Assembly (NCBI GenBank): GCA_018897415.1
Contig: JAHIKR010000269.1
Coordinates: forward strand, 1 to 8,724
Origin: Pseudomonadota bacterium
Lineage (GTDB): Bacteria; Desulfobacterota; Desulfobacteria; Desulfobacterales; ETH-SRB1
DNA length: 8,724 nt
Reading direction: 5' to 3'
Part shown: piece by piece, positions 1-6,879 of the stretch
Layout: every line of letters begins with the position of its first letter
How positions within the stretch are numbered: the stretch's first letter is position 1
Program-made: the position numbers and the translations under genes
The notes under the pieces: model-generated
Told to the model about the DNA's origin: nothing
Databases searched by the model: none
Seen by the model: only the letters and a program-made list of their open reading frames with translations

Positions 1-1010
1 AGATCGATCGGCACCCCGAGAATCGATGACTTGGCTGTAACTCCTATAAGTCCGCCCTCAAGTTGCCTGACATCCTCTGTCAGCTCGCTGGCTAAATAGT
101 CGATTACTTCCTCAGGTAAATTATACCCATTATTTTCAGATTTTTTCTGTAGTATTCTGACTCTTGTTCTGAAACTAGGAGAGTCAATATTTGAAATAAC
201 ACCGTATGAAAACCTAGACACCAATTTTTCGTTAAGTTTGGGAATGTCAGAAGGAAGGTAACAACTTGAAAAAATTATTTTCTTATCTGCCTCAAAAAGA
301 TAATCAAGAATAAAAGCCAGCTCGATCTGTGTACGCTCCTTCCCACTTAAACAATGTACATCTTCAAGCAGCAATACGTCACATTCATTTCTGTATTTTT
401 TTTTGAATTTATCAATTAAACCATTCCTAAAAGCATCAACCATTTCATTGGTAAAATCTTCAGCGGTTATATAATATACATGTTCTGTTGGATATTGAGA
501 TATTATATGGTGACCAATAGCCTGAGAAAGATGGCTTTTCCCCATTCCAGTCTTTGATAATAAAAATAAGGAATTTTGCTGCAAATTCTTTTTTGAAGCC
601 AGGGAAAGTGCTGCTAAGTAAGCAAAATCATTGTTGTTGCCGACAACAAACTGATCAAAAGTAAAATCTCTTCTTAATAGGCGGCCATTATACGGACGCG
701 CATTAACTCCAGGCAAAGGGAGCTGAATACTATTATCTTTTTTAAAACCTGAGTTCTCTTTTTTAAAGTTTTTACAGGAAATCTCGAGTCCAAGGTTGTA
801 TTCTTTCCCTGAAGCTCTTTTTATTTCTGATGCTATAATTGAACCATATTGCTCTAGAATATGCTTTTTTGAGAAAGCATTCGCACAGGAAAGCACAACA
901 CAGCTCCCCTTGAATTCTATAAACTCCACAGGCTCAATCCACATTCTGTAACTATGACCAGGAATTTGTTTTTTAATCGACGATTTTACTTCTTCCCACA
1001 TTTGTTCCAT
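1..1010 (-). CDS. dnaA: Chromosomal replication initiator protein DnaA, partial (N-terminal 336 codons)
   Basis: DnaA is the AAA+ ATPase that binds and melts the replication origin. The frame is open from ATG at 1010 down to base 1, so the C-terminal DNA-binding domain lies outside the window. Residues 1-80 are the oligomerisation domain I (WEEVK...HSYRMWIEP). About 80-112 is a short linker. From about 113 comes the AAA+ core: Walker A S152-KTGMGK-S159, Walker B region DVLLLED 211-217, the KERTQ motif at 224-228, arginine finger R266 in SRF, and sensor-2 R315 in DVRQLEG. The R266-R315 spacing of 49 equals that of E. coli R285-R334. Start choice: an in-frame TAA at 1017-1019 lies just upstream, so ATG 1010 is the first possible start, and no good Shine-Dalgarno precedes it. 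ATG at 1001 (M4) is an alternative. Two oddities: the first P-loop glycine is Ser152, and the first Asp of the usual DnaA DD pair is Glu216. Family identity is very secure. Confidence 0.96.
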   Translation of the reverse strand, partial: MEQMWEEVKSSIKKQIPGHSYRMWIEPVEFIEFKGSCVVLSCANAFSKKHILEQYGSIIASEIKRASGKEYNLGLEISCKNFKKENSGFKKDNSIQLPLPGVNARPYNGRLLRRDFTFDQFVVGNNNDFAYLAALSLASKKNLQQNSLFLLSKTGMGKSHLSQAIGHHIISQYPTEHVYYITAEDFTNEMVDAFRNGLIDKFKKKYRNECDVLLLEDVHCLSGKERTQIELAFILDYLFEADKKIIFSSCYLPSDIPKLNEKLVSRFSYGVISNIDSPSFRTRVRILQKKSENNGYNLPEEVIDYLASELTEDVRQLEGGLIGVTAKSSILGVPID

Positions 1011-1086
1011 AGGGCTTTACAATCTATATCCAAAAAAAGTTAAGGTTAATTATGTCTATTTAGATGACACAACTCAGCAAAAAAGA

Positions 1087-1102
1087 AAAAATCTCGATTT
1101 TT
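1087..1102. repeat. Short A/T-rich inverted repeat in the probable dnaA leader
   Basis: AAAAATC (1087-1093) and GATTTTT (1096-1102) are perfect 7-base arms around a 2-base centre. As RNA it would fold with at most 6 A-U pairs and a 4-base loop, so it is weak. On the dnaA-sense strand it is followed by a U-rich run. It sits at or near the transcription start expected from the candidate promoter at 1107-1135. It may be no more than a chance feature of AT-rich DNA. Confidence 0.3.
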
Positions 1103-1106
1103 GAAA

Positions 1107-1135
1107 AAAATAGTATTGGTTAGAAAGGGTTACAA
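1107..1135 (-). promoter_or_regulatory. Candidate sigma70-type promoter for dnaA
   Basis: On the minus strand, TTGTAA (1135-1130) is followed after 17 bases by TATTTT (1112-1107), each matching four of six consensus bases. The predicted start near 1100 would leave a leader of about 90 bases before ATG 1010. In DNA this AT-rich such matches occur by chance, so this is only a candidate. Confidence 0.25.
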
Positions 1136-1653
1136 TATATCTTTCAAGAAATGTAAATTATGCAAAACATTCAAACATAAATTTAAAAAGGATTTTTAAA
1201 ACATCGACAAGAAGAATCTGCTCACAGGATCTAAATAGGTCCATGCAAACTCAAATCAGAATTTGATGGCTAAATTAAGCTGTAAGTTATTTTTTGTCAA
1301 ACCTGAAGAATAATGTTTTAAGCCTATTTGTTAAAAAGTTATTAACAATTTATAGTTATTTGTTTTTATTAATATATATTTTAATTTAAAGACAACTAGC
1401 TCTAAATACAAACATTTTTTTAACGGAGCTTTTCTTCAAATATTTTATGTAGATTGATCCTCATAAGCATAATTCTTTACAATAATGTCCTATTCAAAAT
1501 TCTTGCTAATTCTTCAATTATCTCTAATTTTCAAAAAAAATCACATAGTACAATTTTAAAAAAATTATTCCGAAATTCATCATATAGTTAAAAACAATTT
1601 AGTCAAATTACCAACCCCCAGAGTAGGTAGTTTAAGCCGATTAATTAATTTGT

Positions 1654-1683
1654 TTGAAAATAATATGCAACATGTAATATATT
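1654..1683 (+). promoter_or_regulatory. Candidate sigma70-type promoter for pdxA-uvrA
   Basis: TTGAAA (1654-1659, five of six to TTGACA) and TATATT (1678-1683, five of six to TATAAT) are 18 bases apart. Transcription would begin near 1690, about 40 bases before the pdxA ATG. This is the best-placed promoter match upstream of the pdxA-uvrA unit, although the surrounding AT richness raises the chance of a false match. Confidence 0.4.
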
Positions 1684-1728
1684 AAAAATTTCGGTTTTAC
1701 TGGTAACCACTTTAAAATTAAGGTCATA

Positions 1729-2745
1729 ATGAATACTTATCGTCCCGTTATAGGTATTACCATGGGAGATCCTGTTGGTATCGGCCCTGAGATTATACTC
1801 AAGGCTCTCTCATCCCCTTCAATTTATAAAACCTGCAAACCTCTCGTAATAGGAGATTTAGGAGTGCTGGAACTTGCAAAAGAAAGCACATCAAGTACTC
1901 TTAAGATAAAAGATGTTAAAACCCCTGTTTCATGCACATATCAATCCGGGCAGGTTGATGTTTTATGCCTTTCTGAACTTAATAAGGATAAAATATTCTG
2001 GGGCAAACCAACAGTTCAAACAGGGAATGCGATGATAAAATACATAACAACTGCGATAGATATGGCAATCAGTGGAAGTATCGGGGCCATTGTTACATGC
2101 CCTATAAATAAGGCCGCCATGCGGAAGGCTGGCAGCAAGTTCAGCGGTCACACAGAACTCCTTGCAGAGCACACTAAAACCGACGATTTTGCAATGATGC
2201 TGGCTGGCAAAAAACTTCGCGTGGTTCTTGCAACCATTCACATTCCCTTAAAAAATGTTTCAGCCGAACTTTCAAAAGAACAAATTGTTAAAACTATACA
2301 AATTACATGGAATGCTCTTCATTATCAATTTGGTTTCGAAAGTCCCAGAATCGCTGTAGCTGGCTTAAACCCTCATGCCGGGGAAGAAAGAATGTTTGGA
2401 GATGAGGAAGAAAAAATTATTTCGCCGGCAATAGATTCAGCAAGGAAGAAAGGGTTTGATGTTTCAGGCCCCTTCCCTCCTGACACCGTATTTTATCATG
2501 CTGCAAAAGGACGTTATGATGCTGTTGTCTGCATGTATCACGATCAAGGGCTTATCCCATTTAAGATGCTGCACTTTACCGATGGAGTTAATACAACTCT
2601 TGGTCTGCCAATAATTAGAACCTCTGTTGACCATGGGACTGCTTATGATATTGCAGGAACTGGAAAAGCAGATCCTGGAAGCCTTGTTGCGGCAATAAAT
2701 ATGGCTGCCGAACAGGCTATCTATAAGAAATTATATGGAATCTGA
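1729..2745 (+). CDS. pdxA: 4-hydroxythreonine-4-phosphate dehydrogenase PdxA
   Basis: PdxA is a cytosolic, metal- and NAD-dependent enzyme of the DXP-dependent vitamin B6 pathway. It oxidises 4-phosphohydroxy-L-threonine, and the decarboxylated product is used by PdxJ to build pyridoxine phosphate. The protein is 338 residues, normal for the family. Visible motifs are the N-terminal ITMGDPVGIGPE (10-21), TCPINKAAM (123-131), substrate-binding SGHTE with H141 and T142, and the metal-binding histidines H171, H216 (LNPHAGE) and H271 (YHDQG). These lie exactly five positions on from E. coli H166, H211 and H266. A glycine-rich C-terminal block (GTAYDIAGTGKADPGS) is also typical. ATG 1729 is preceded by TAAGGT (1719-1724), an acceptable but close ribosome-binding site. 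It overlaps the start of uvrA by 11 bases, so the two are almost certainly cotranscribed. serC/pdxF, the preceding pathway step, lies about 2.8 kb downstream on the other strand. Identity is secure. Confidence 0.97.
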   Translation: MNTYRPVIGITMGDPVGIGPEIILKALSSPSIYKTCKPLVIGDLGVLELAKESTSSTLKIKDVKTPVSCTYQSGQVDVLCLSELNKDKIFWGKPTVQTGNAMIKYITTAIDMAISGSIGAIVTCPINKAAMRKAGSKFSGHTELLAEHTKTDDFAMMLAGKKLRVVLATIHIPLKNVSAELSKEQIVKTIQITWNALHYQFGFESPRIAVAGLNPHAGEERMFGDEEEKIISPAIDSARKKGFDVSGPFPPDTVFYHAAKGRYDAVVCMYHDQGLIPFKMLHFTDGVNTTLGLPIIRTSVDHGTAYDIAGTGKADPGSLVAAINMAAEQAIYKKLYGI

Positions 2746-5551
2746 AAAAATAATAATACACGGCGCAAGACAGCATAACCTGAAAAATATAGACGTCGAA
2801 CTGCCCAGAAATAAATTAGTTATTATAACGGGTTTATCGGGCTCAGGCAAATCGACACTTGCTTTTGACACCCTTTATGCAGAAGGACAGCGCAGGTATG
2901 TTGAATCTCTTTCTACTTATGCACGCCAGTTCCTTGAGCGCCTGGATAAACCCGATGTCGACATGATTGACGGCCTATCGCCAGCAATTGCAATTGAACA
3001 AAAAACAGCAAGTCATAACCCCAGATCAACCGTTGGTACAGTTACCGAAATTTATGACTATCTCCGTCTTCTATTTGCACGAATCGGTACACCTCACTGT
3101 TATAAATGCGGTAAACCTATCACTTCGCAAACACTTGACCAGATCGTAGATAAAGTAATGGCAATGACCGAAGGGACTAGAATAACTATTTTATCGCCCA
3201 TTGTTACCGGCCAGAAAGGGACTCATGAAAAACTCTTAAAGCACCTTAAAAGAGATGGTTTCGCTCGTGTAAGAATTAACGGTGAAATTCTTGAAATAGA
3301 AGATGTTTATAATCTTGATAAAAACAAAAAGCATACCATTGATGTAGTTGTCGATCGTTTGATTGTTAAAGAAAATATTAAAAACAGGCTCGCAGATTCT
3401 TTAGAACTTGCAATATCTCTGTCAGACGGTATCGCAAATATTGATATTCCAGACAAAGAGTCTATTCTATTTAGTGAAAAATCAGCATGTATAACTTGCG
3501 GCATAAGCTATCCTGAATTTACACCAGCCAGTTTTTCCTTTAATTCTCCGCAAGGCGCATGCCCGAAATGCGATGGCCTTGGCTCAACCAATGTATTTGA
3601 CCCTGACCTGATAATACCAAATCCCGAACTATCTTTAAGAGAAGGCGCTGTTGCTCCGTGGGCAGGCAGAAATACAGTTCTTTTTTTTGAATTTTTAGAC
3701 GCGCTGACCATGCATTATGGCGTTGATATCTATACACCCTATAAAAATCTGCCGGATAATTTTAAAAATGTTCTTCTTTATGGATCAGGAGATGAACAGA
3801 TATCATTCTATTTTGAACGAAATAACCGACGTTTTAATTATAGAAAACCATTTGAAGGTATAATTCCAAGATTAGAAAGGCGATACATAGAAACGGATTC
3901 TTACCAGGCAAGAGAGGAAATCAGGTACTACATTAGCTTCCGTCCCTGTCCGGAATGCCAAGGTACAAAATTAAATAAAGAAAGCAGGTCGGTAAAAGTC
4001 GGCGGGCTTACCATATCTGAGATAACAGCTTTTACCGTGACAAAAGCATATACTTTTTTAACAAAGCTGGAACTTTCCGGCAAAAAAAAGATCATTGCCA
4101 AAAGAATTCTAAAAGAACTTACTGAAAGATTAGGTTTTCTTGACAATGTGGGCCTGTCATATCTTACTCTTGACAGATCAGCATACACTCTTTCAGGCGG
4201 AGAAAGCCAAAGAATACGTCTTGCCACACAGATCGGATCGAAATTAACGGGAGTTCTGTATGTTTTAGATGAGCCTAGTATCGGCCTTCATCAGAGGGAT
4301 AATCAACGTCTGATTGGAACGCTTCTGCAAATGCGCAATTATGGAAACACAATTCTTGTTGTAGAGCATGATGAAGAAACGATACTATCTTCTGATTATG
4401 TAATAGACATGGGGCCGGGTGCCGGTATTAACGGCGGACAAGTAGTATTTTCAGGGACGCCGAAAGAACTTTTAAAGGACAAAAATTCATTGACCGGCCA
4501 GTATCTTTCTCGCCGGAAAAAAATTGAGGTACCATCAAGAAGGCGCAAAGTTTCGTGGAAAAAACTAGTGATCAAAGGAGCCTCCGGAAATAATCTAAAA
4601 AATATTGATGTGGAATTTCCACTTGGCTGTTTCATCTGTATAACAGGTGTATCCGGCTCCGGGAAATCTACCCTTGTTCTTGAGACACTATACCGTTCTC
4701 TTGCCCAGCGGCTGTATCACAGCAGGATACCATCAAGGAAGCACCAAAATATAGCTGGACTCGACCAAATCGATAAAGTGGTTAATATTGACCAGTCTCC
4801 AATTGGTAGAACGCCCCGTTCCAATCCCGGAACTTATACAGGTGTATTTACCTTTATAAGAGAACTTTTTTCAAGAACAGTTGAAGCAAGAATGCGGGGA
4901 TACAAGCCGGGTCGTTTCAGCTTCAATGTTAAGGGCGGAAGATGCGAGGCATGTAACGGCGACGGCATAATAAAGATAGAAATGCATTTCCTGCCGGACG
5001 TTTATGTTACATGCGATGTGTGTCACGGAAAAAGATACAACCGCGAAACTCTCGAAGTCAAGTACAAGGGCAAAAATATAGCGGATGTTCTCGATATGAC
5101 TGTAAATCAGTCTGTTAAGTTTTTTGAGAATATGACCAAAATACGGTCAAAACTGCAGACACTTGTTGACGTTGGCATAGGTTACATCCATCTCGGCCAG
5201 CAGGCTACAACTCTATCGGGAGGAGAAGCCCAGCGTGTCAAGCTGTCACGCGAACTCAGCAAAAAAGGTACGGGAAAAACAATATATATACTTGACGAGC
5301 CTACAACCGGTCTTCATGCCGACGATATACAGAAACTTCTTAACGTGCTTAACAGACTTGTGGATGCGGGTAATACGGTTATTGTAATCGAACACAACAT
5401 GGATGTTATCAAGTCAGCCGATTACATAATAGATCTTGGCCCTGAAGGAGGCGATGAAGGGGGAAAAGTTATTGGATTTGGAACGCCAGAAGAGATAGCT
5501 GAAATTGATGAGTCTTATACGGGGCAATTTTTAAAGAAATTTTTATCATAA
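2735..5551 (+). CDS. uvrA: UvrABC excision nuclease subunit A (UvrA)
   Basis: UvrA is the damage-recognition ATPase of nucleotide excision repair. It dimerises, scans DNA with UvrB and loads UvrB at lesions. This is a full-length 938-residue copy with both ABC ATPase halves intact. Half one has Walker A GLSGSGKS (33-40), signature LSGGE (486-490) and Walker B with D512-E513. Half two has Walker A GVSGSGKS (638-645), signature LSGGE (827-831) and D854-E855. All three zinc modules are present: C122/C125 with C405/C408; C252/C255/C276/C279; C737/C740/C760/C763. The ATG lies inside the last codons of pdxA in another frame, with only a weak AAGAAA upstream, which suggests translational coupling. 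Its TAA (5549-5551) is 27 bases from the end of convergent serC. No LexA-type operator was recognised, and any DNA-damage control would have to act upstream of pdxA or at an internal promoter. Nothing looks degraded. Confidence 0.98.
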   Translation: MESEKIIIHGARQHNLKNIDVELPRNKLVIITGLSGSGKSTLAFDTLYAEGQRRYVESLSTYARQFLERLDKPDVDMIDGLSPAIAIEQKTASHNPRSTVGTVTEIYDYLRLLFARIGTPHCYKCGKPITSQTLDQIVDKVMAMTEGTRITILSPIVTGQKGTHEKLLKHLKRDGFARVRINGEILEIEDVYNLDKNKKHTIDVVVDRLIVKENIKNRLADSLELAISLSDGIANIDIPDKESILFSEKSACITCGISYPEFTPASFSFNSPQGACPKCDGLGSTNVFDPDLIIPNPELSLREGAVAPWAGRNTVLFFEFLDALTMHYGVDIYTPYKNLPDNFKNVLLYGSGDEQISFYFERNNRRFNYRKPFEGIIPRLERRYIETDSYQAREEIRYYISFRPCPECQGTKLNKESRSVKVGGLTISEITAFTVTKAYTFLTKLELSGKKKIIAKRILKELTERLGFLDNVGLSYLTLDRSAYTLSGGESQRIRLATQIGSKLTGVLYVLDEPSIGLHQRDNQRLIGTLLQMRNYGNTILVVEHDEETILSSDYVIDMGPGAGINGGQVVFSGTPKELLKDKNSLTGQYLSRRKKIEVPSRRRKVSWKKLVIKGASGNNLKNIDVEFPLGCFICITGVSGSGKSTLVLETLYRSLAQRLYHSRIPSRKHQNIAGLDQIDKVVNIDQSPIGRTPRSNPGTYTGVFTFIRELFSRTVEARMRGYKPGRFSFNVKGGRCEACNGDGIIKIEMHFLPDVYVTCDVCHGKRYNRETLEVKYKGKNIADVLDMTVNQSVKFFENMTKIRSKLQTLVDVGIGYIHLGQQATTLSGGEAQRVKLSRELSKKGTGKTIYILDEPTTGLHADDIQKLLNVLNRLVDAGNTVIVIEHNMDVIKSADYIIDLGPEGGDEGGKVIGFGTPEEIAEIDESYTGQFLKKFLS

Positions 5552-5572
5552 CCCCTGCCCGCTGACCCCTGC
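5551..5572. repeat. 8-base direct repeat at the uvrA/serC convergence
   Basis: ACCCCTGC occurs at 5551-5558 and again at 5565-5572, separated by six bases. Together with the last base of the uvrA stop codon it fills most of the 27-base gap between the convergent genes and is noticeably C-rich. It does not form a stem-loop with a U tract, so it is not an intrinsic terminator by inspection. Its function is unknown and it may be chance. Confidence 0.4.
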
Positions 5573-5578
5573 ATGAAG

Positions 5579-6664
5579 CTATCCATTTTTCTTTTCAAAA
5601 GTCTTCATAAAGTCAGTTAAAGCCTTAACTGCCTCGATAGTTGTTGCATTGTATATAGACGCTCTGCAACCTCCAACTGAACGGTGCCCCTTAAGTCCAT
5701 CCATGCCGTTCTCAAGCGCCTGATCAACAAAACGTTTTTCCAGATCTTCGTTCGGAAGGCGGAAAGTAACATTCATTAATGATCTGCTACCCTGTTCTGC
5801 AGTGCCTTTATAAAAGTCACTTGAATCAATAAAACTGTATAATAATTCAGCCTTCTTATGGTTTATTTTCTCCATCTTCCCTAATCCGCCAACTTCTTCT
5901 TCAAGCCATTTCATAACAAGCTGAATAGTATAAATAGCAAAGCACGGAGGAGTGTTATACATTGAATTTTTGGAAGAATAGGTTGTATAATCCAACATGG
6001 TGGGCAAATTATCCTGCACCAGTTCCAACATATCATCATGAATTATCACCATGCAAACACCTGCAGGGCCGATATTTTTTTGAGCTCCCGCATATATCAG
6101 GCGGAACTTGTTCGTATCTAATGGCCTGCTCATTATATCAGAAGACATATCAGCTATTAGCGGAACGCCGCCGGTATCGGGAAAAGATGCCCACTGGGTA
6201 CCCTTTATTGTATTGTTTGATGTAATATGAACATAAACGCTGTTGGGGCTGAACTGGATATTGCGGGGTATATATGTAAAATCTTTATCTTCAGAAGAAG
6301 CTGCGATATTTACTTTTTTATCCAGAATCACAGCTTCCTTTATTGCTTTAGTAGACCATGTACCTGTATTAACATAATCTGCGATACTTCCTTTTTTAAG
6401 AAAATTCATGGGAATCATGCAAAACTGCATACTGGCTCCCCCCTGAATGAAAAGCACGTGAAAATCTTCATCCAGATTTAAGAGGCGCTCTATTCTTTCA
6501 ATAGCATCATTTATTATATCATCAAACCACTTTGACCTGTGGCTTATCTCTGTAACCGACATTCCTGAGCCGGCATAATTTAAAAACGAATCCTTTATCT
6601 CCTCAAGAACGCTCAGGGGAAGGGCTGCTGGTCCTGCATTAAAATTATAGATTCTGTTTTCCAT
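5579..6664 (-). CDS. serC: Phosphoserine aminotransferase SerC (PdxF)
   Basis: SerC is a PLP-dependent class V aminotransferase of the cytosol. It converts 3-phosphohydroxypyruvate plus glutamate to phosphoserine. In organisms with the DXP-dependent B6 route it also makes 4-phosphohydroxy-L-threonine, the substrate of PdxA encoded in this window. The product is 361 residues, normal for the family. Motifs: N-terminal YNFNAGPAALP, substrate-binding HRS (H42-R43), GGAS (75-78) for the PLP phosphate, W103 stacking on the cofactor, D172, the Schiff-base lysine K196 in AGAQKNIGPAG, N237-T238 contributed from the partner subunit, and the C-terminal GHRSVGGCRAS (H327, R328, R334). I chose ATG 6664 because GGAG (6674-6677) sits nine bases upstream and the protein then begins as family members do. 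An upstream in-frame TTG at 6679 is unlikely. The gene faces uvrA and diverges from hisD. Confidence 0.96.
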   Translation of the reverse strand: MENRIYNFNAGPAALPLSVLEEIKDSFLNYAGSGMSVTEISHRSKWFDDIINDAIERIERLLNLDEDFHVLFIQGGASMQFCMIPMNFLKKGSIADYVNTGTWSTKAIKEAVILDKKVNIAASSEDKDFTYIPRNIQFSPNSVYVHITSNNTIKGTQWASFPDTGGVPLIADMSSDIMSRPLDTNKFRLIYAGAQKNIGPAGVCMVIIHDDMLELVQDNLPTMLDYTTYSSKNSMYNTPPCFAIYTIQLVMKWLEEEVGGLGKMEKINHKKAELLYSFIDSSDFYKGTAEQGSRSLMNVTFRLPNEDLEKRFVDQALENGMDGLKGHRSVGGCRASIYNATTIEAVKALTDFMKTFEKKNG

Positions 6665-6741
6665 AATGTTTTTCTCCAATATTTCTTCTATCTTTTATCA
6701 TAGCTTTGCCAGACCGTTAAAAAATTTTATTTGCACAGATA

Positions 6742-6755
6742 GACATTAATATGTC
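6742..6755. repeat. Small inverted repeat in the serC promoter region, possible operator
   Basis: GACAT (6742-6746) and ATGTC (6751-6755) are perfect 5-base arms separated by TAAT. The site overlaps the candidate serC promoter elements on the minus strand and lies about 50 bases from the hisD -35 box. Location is the only argument for a regulatory role. The arms are short, and I do not recognise the site as that of any known regulator. Confidence 0.2.
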
Positions 6756-6776
6756 AATCAGTATTTTATATTTCAA
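6748..6776 (-). promoter_or_regulatory. Candidate sigma70-type promoter for serC
   Basis: On the minus strand, TTGAAA (6776-6771, five of six) is followed after 17 bases by CATATT (6753-6748, four of six). Transcription would start near 6741, giving a leader of about 77 bases before ATG 6664. A perfect TTGACA at 6757-6752 also exists, but at the standard spacing it has only a poor -10 partner (GCAAAT, 6734-6729). Either could drive serC. Confidence 0.35.
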
Positions 6777-6803
6777 GAATTGCACCCGAAAGTCCCTCCT
6801 AAG

Positions 6804-6831
6804 TTGACAAACAGTTAGCTTATATTATAAA
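6804..6831 (+). promoter_or_regulatory. Probable sigma70-type promoter for hisD
   Basis: A perfect TTGACA (-35, 6804-6809) is followed after 16 bases by TATAAA (-10, 6826-6831, five of six). Transcription would start near 6838, about 40 bases before ATG 6880. This is the best promoter match in the window. It also decides the hisD start, because the alternative in-frame TTG at 6832 abuts the -10 box, upstream of the predicted transcription start. Confidence 0.6.
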
Positions 6832-6879
6832 TTGACCTACTTTCAACAACGCCAAAAACAGGACAAGGTAGTTATTGAT

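Larger units (their letters stand above)
1011..1728. other. AT-rich intergenic spacer between divergent dnaA and pdxA; possible origin region
   Basis: These 718 bases carry no credible gene: all frames are broken by frequent stops. Sampled lines are about 13-27% G+C, well below the flanking genes. Bases 1363-1390 are 28 consecutive A/T bases, which could serve as a DNA unwinding element. Many bacterial origins lie beside dnaA and contain AT-rich stretches, so an oriC role is a reasonable inference. However, a manual scan for the relaxed DnaA box TTATNCACA on both strands found only one site with a single mismatch (TTATTAACA, 1339-1347) and no cluster. The spacer must also hold the dnaA and pdxA promoters, which are listed separately. 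An untranslated RNA cannot be excluded, but I see no structured candidate. Confidence 0.5.

Noticed and set aside
1339..1347. TTATTAACA as a DnaA box
   Set aside because: It differs from TTATNCACA at one position and from TTATCCACA at two, stands alone, and such AT-rich words occur easily by chance here.
1691..1710. Imperfect hairpin around GGTAACC upstream of pdxA as a riboswitch or operator
   Set aside because: The pairing is short and bulged, and no known riboswitch core fits in the roughly 40-base leader.
1963..2241. Minus-strand open frame of 92 codons within pdxA
   Set aside because: It lies entirely inside a well-conserved gene on the other strand, and its product resembles nothing I know.
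3307..4635. Several minus-strand open frames inside uvrA (65-99 codons)
   Set aside because: They are antisense to conserved UvrA domains, have no convincing ribosome-binding sites and show no recognisable protein family.
5962..6481. Plus-strand open frames opposite serC
   Set aside because: They are shadows of the serC reading frame; the SerC protein has all its family motifs and these do not.
6665..6679. TTG at 6679 as the serC start
   Set aside because: ATG 6664 has a GGAG nine bases upstream and gives the normal SerC N-terminus; the TTG would place that GGAG inside the coding region.
6832..6879. TTG at 6832 as the hisD start
   Set aside because: It abuts the -10 box of the best promoter in the window, upstream of the predicted transcription start; ATG 6880 fits the family start.
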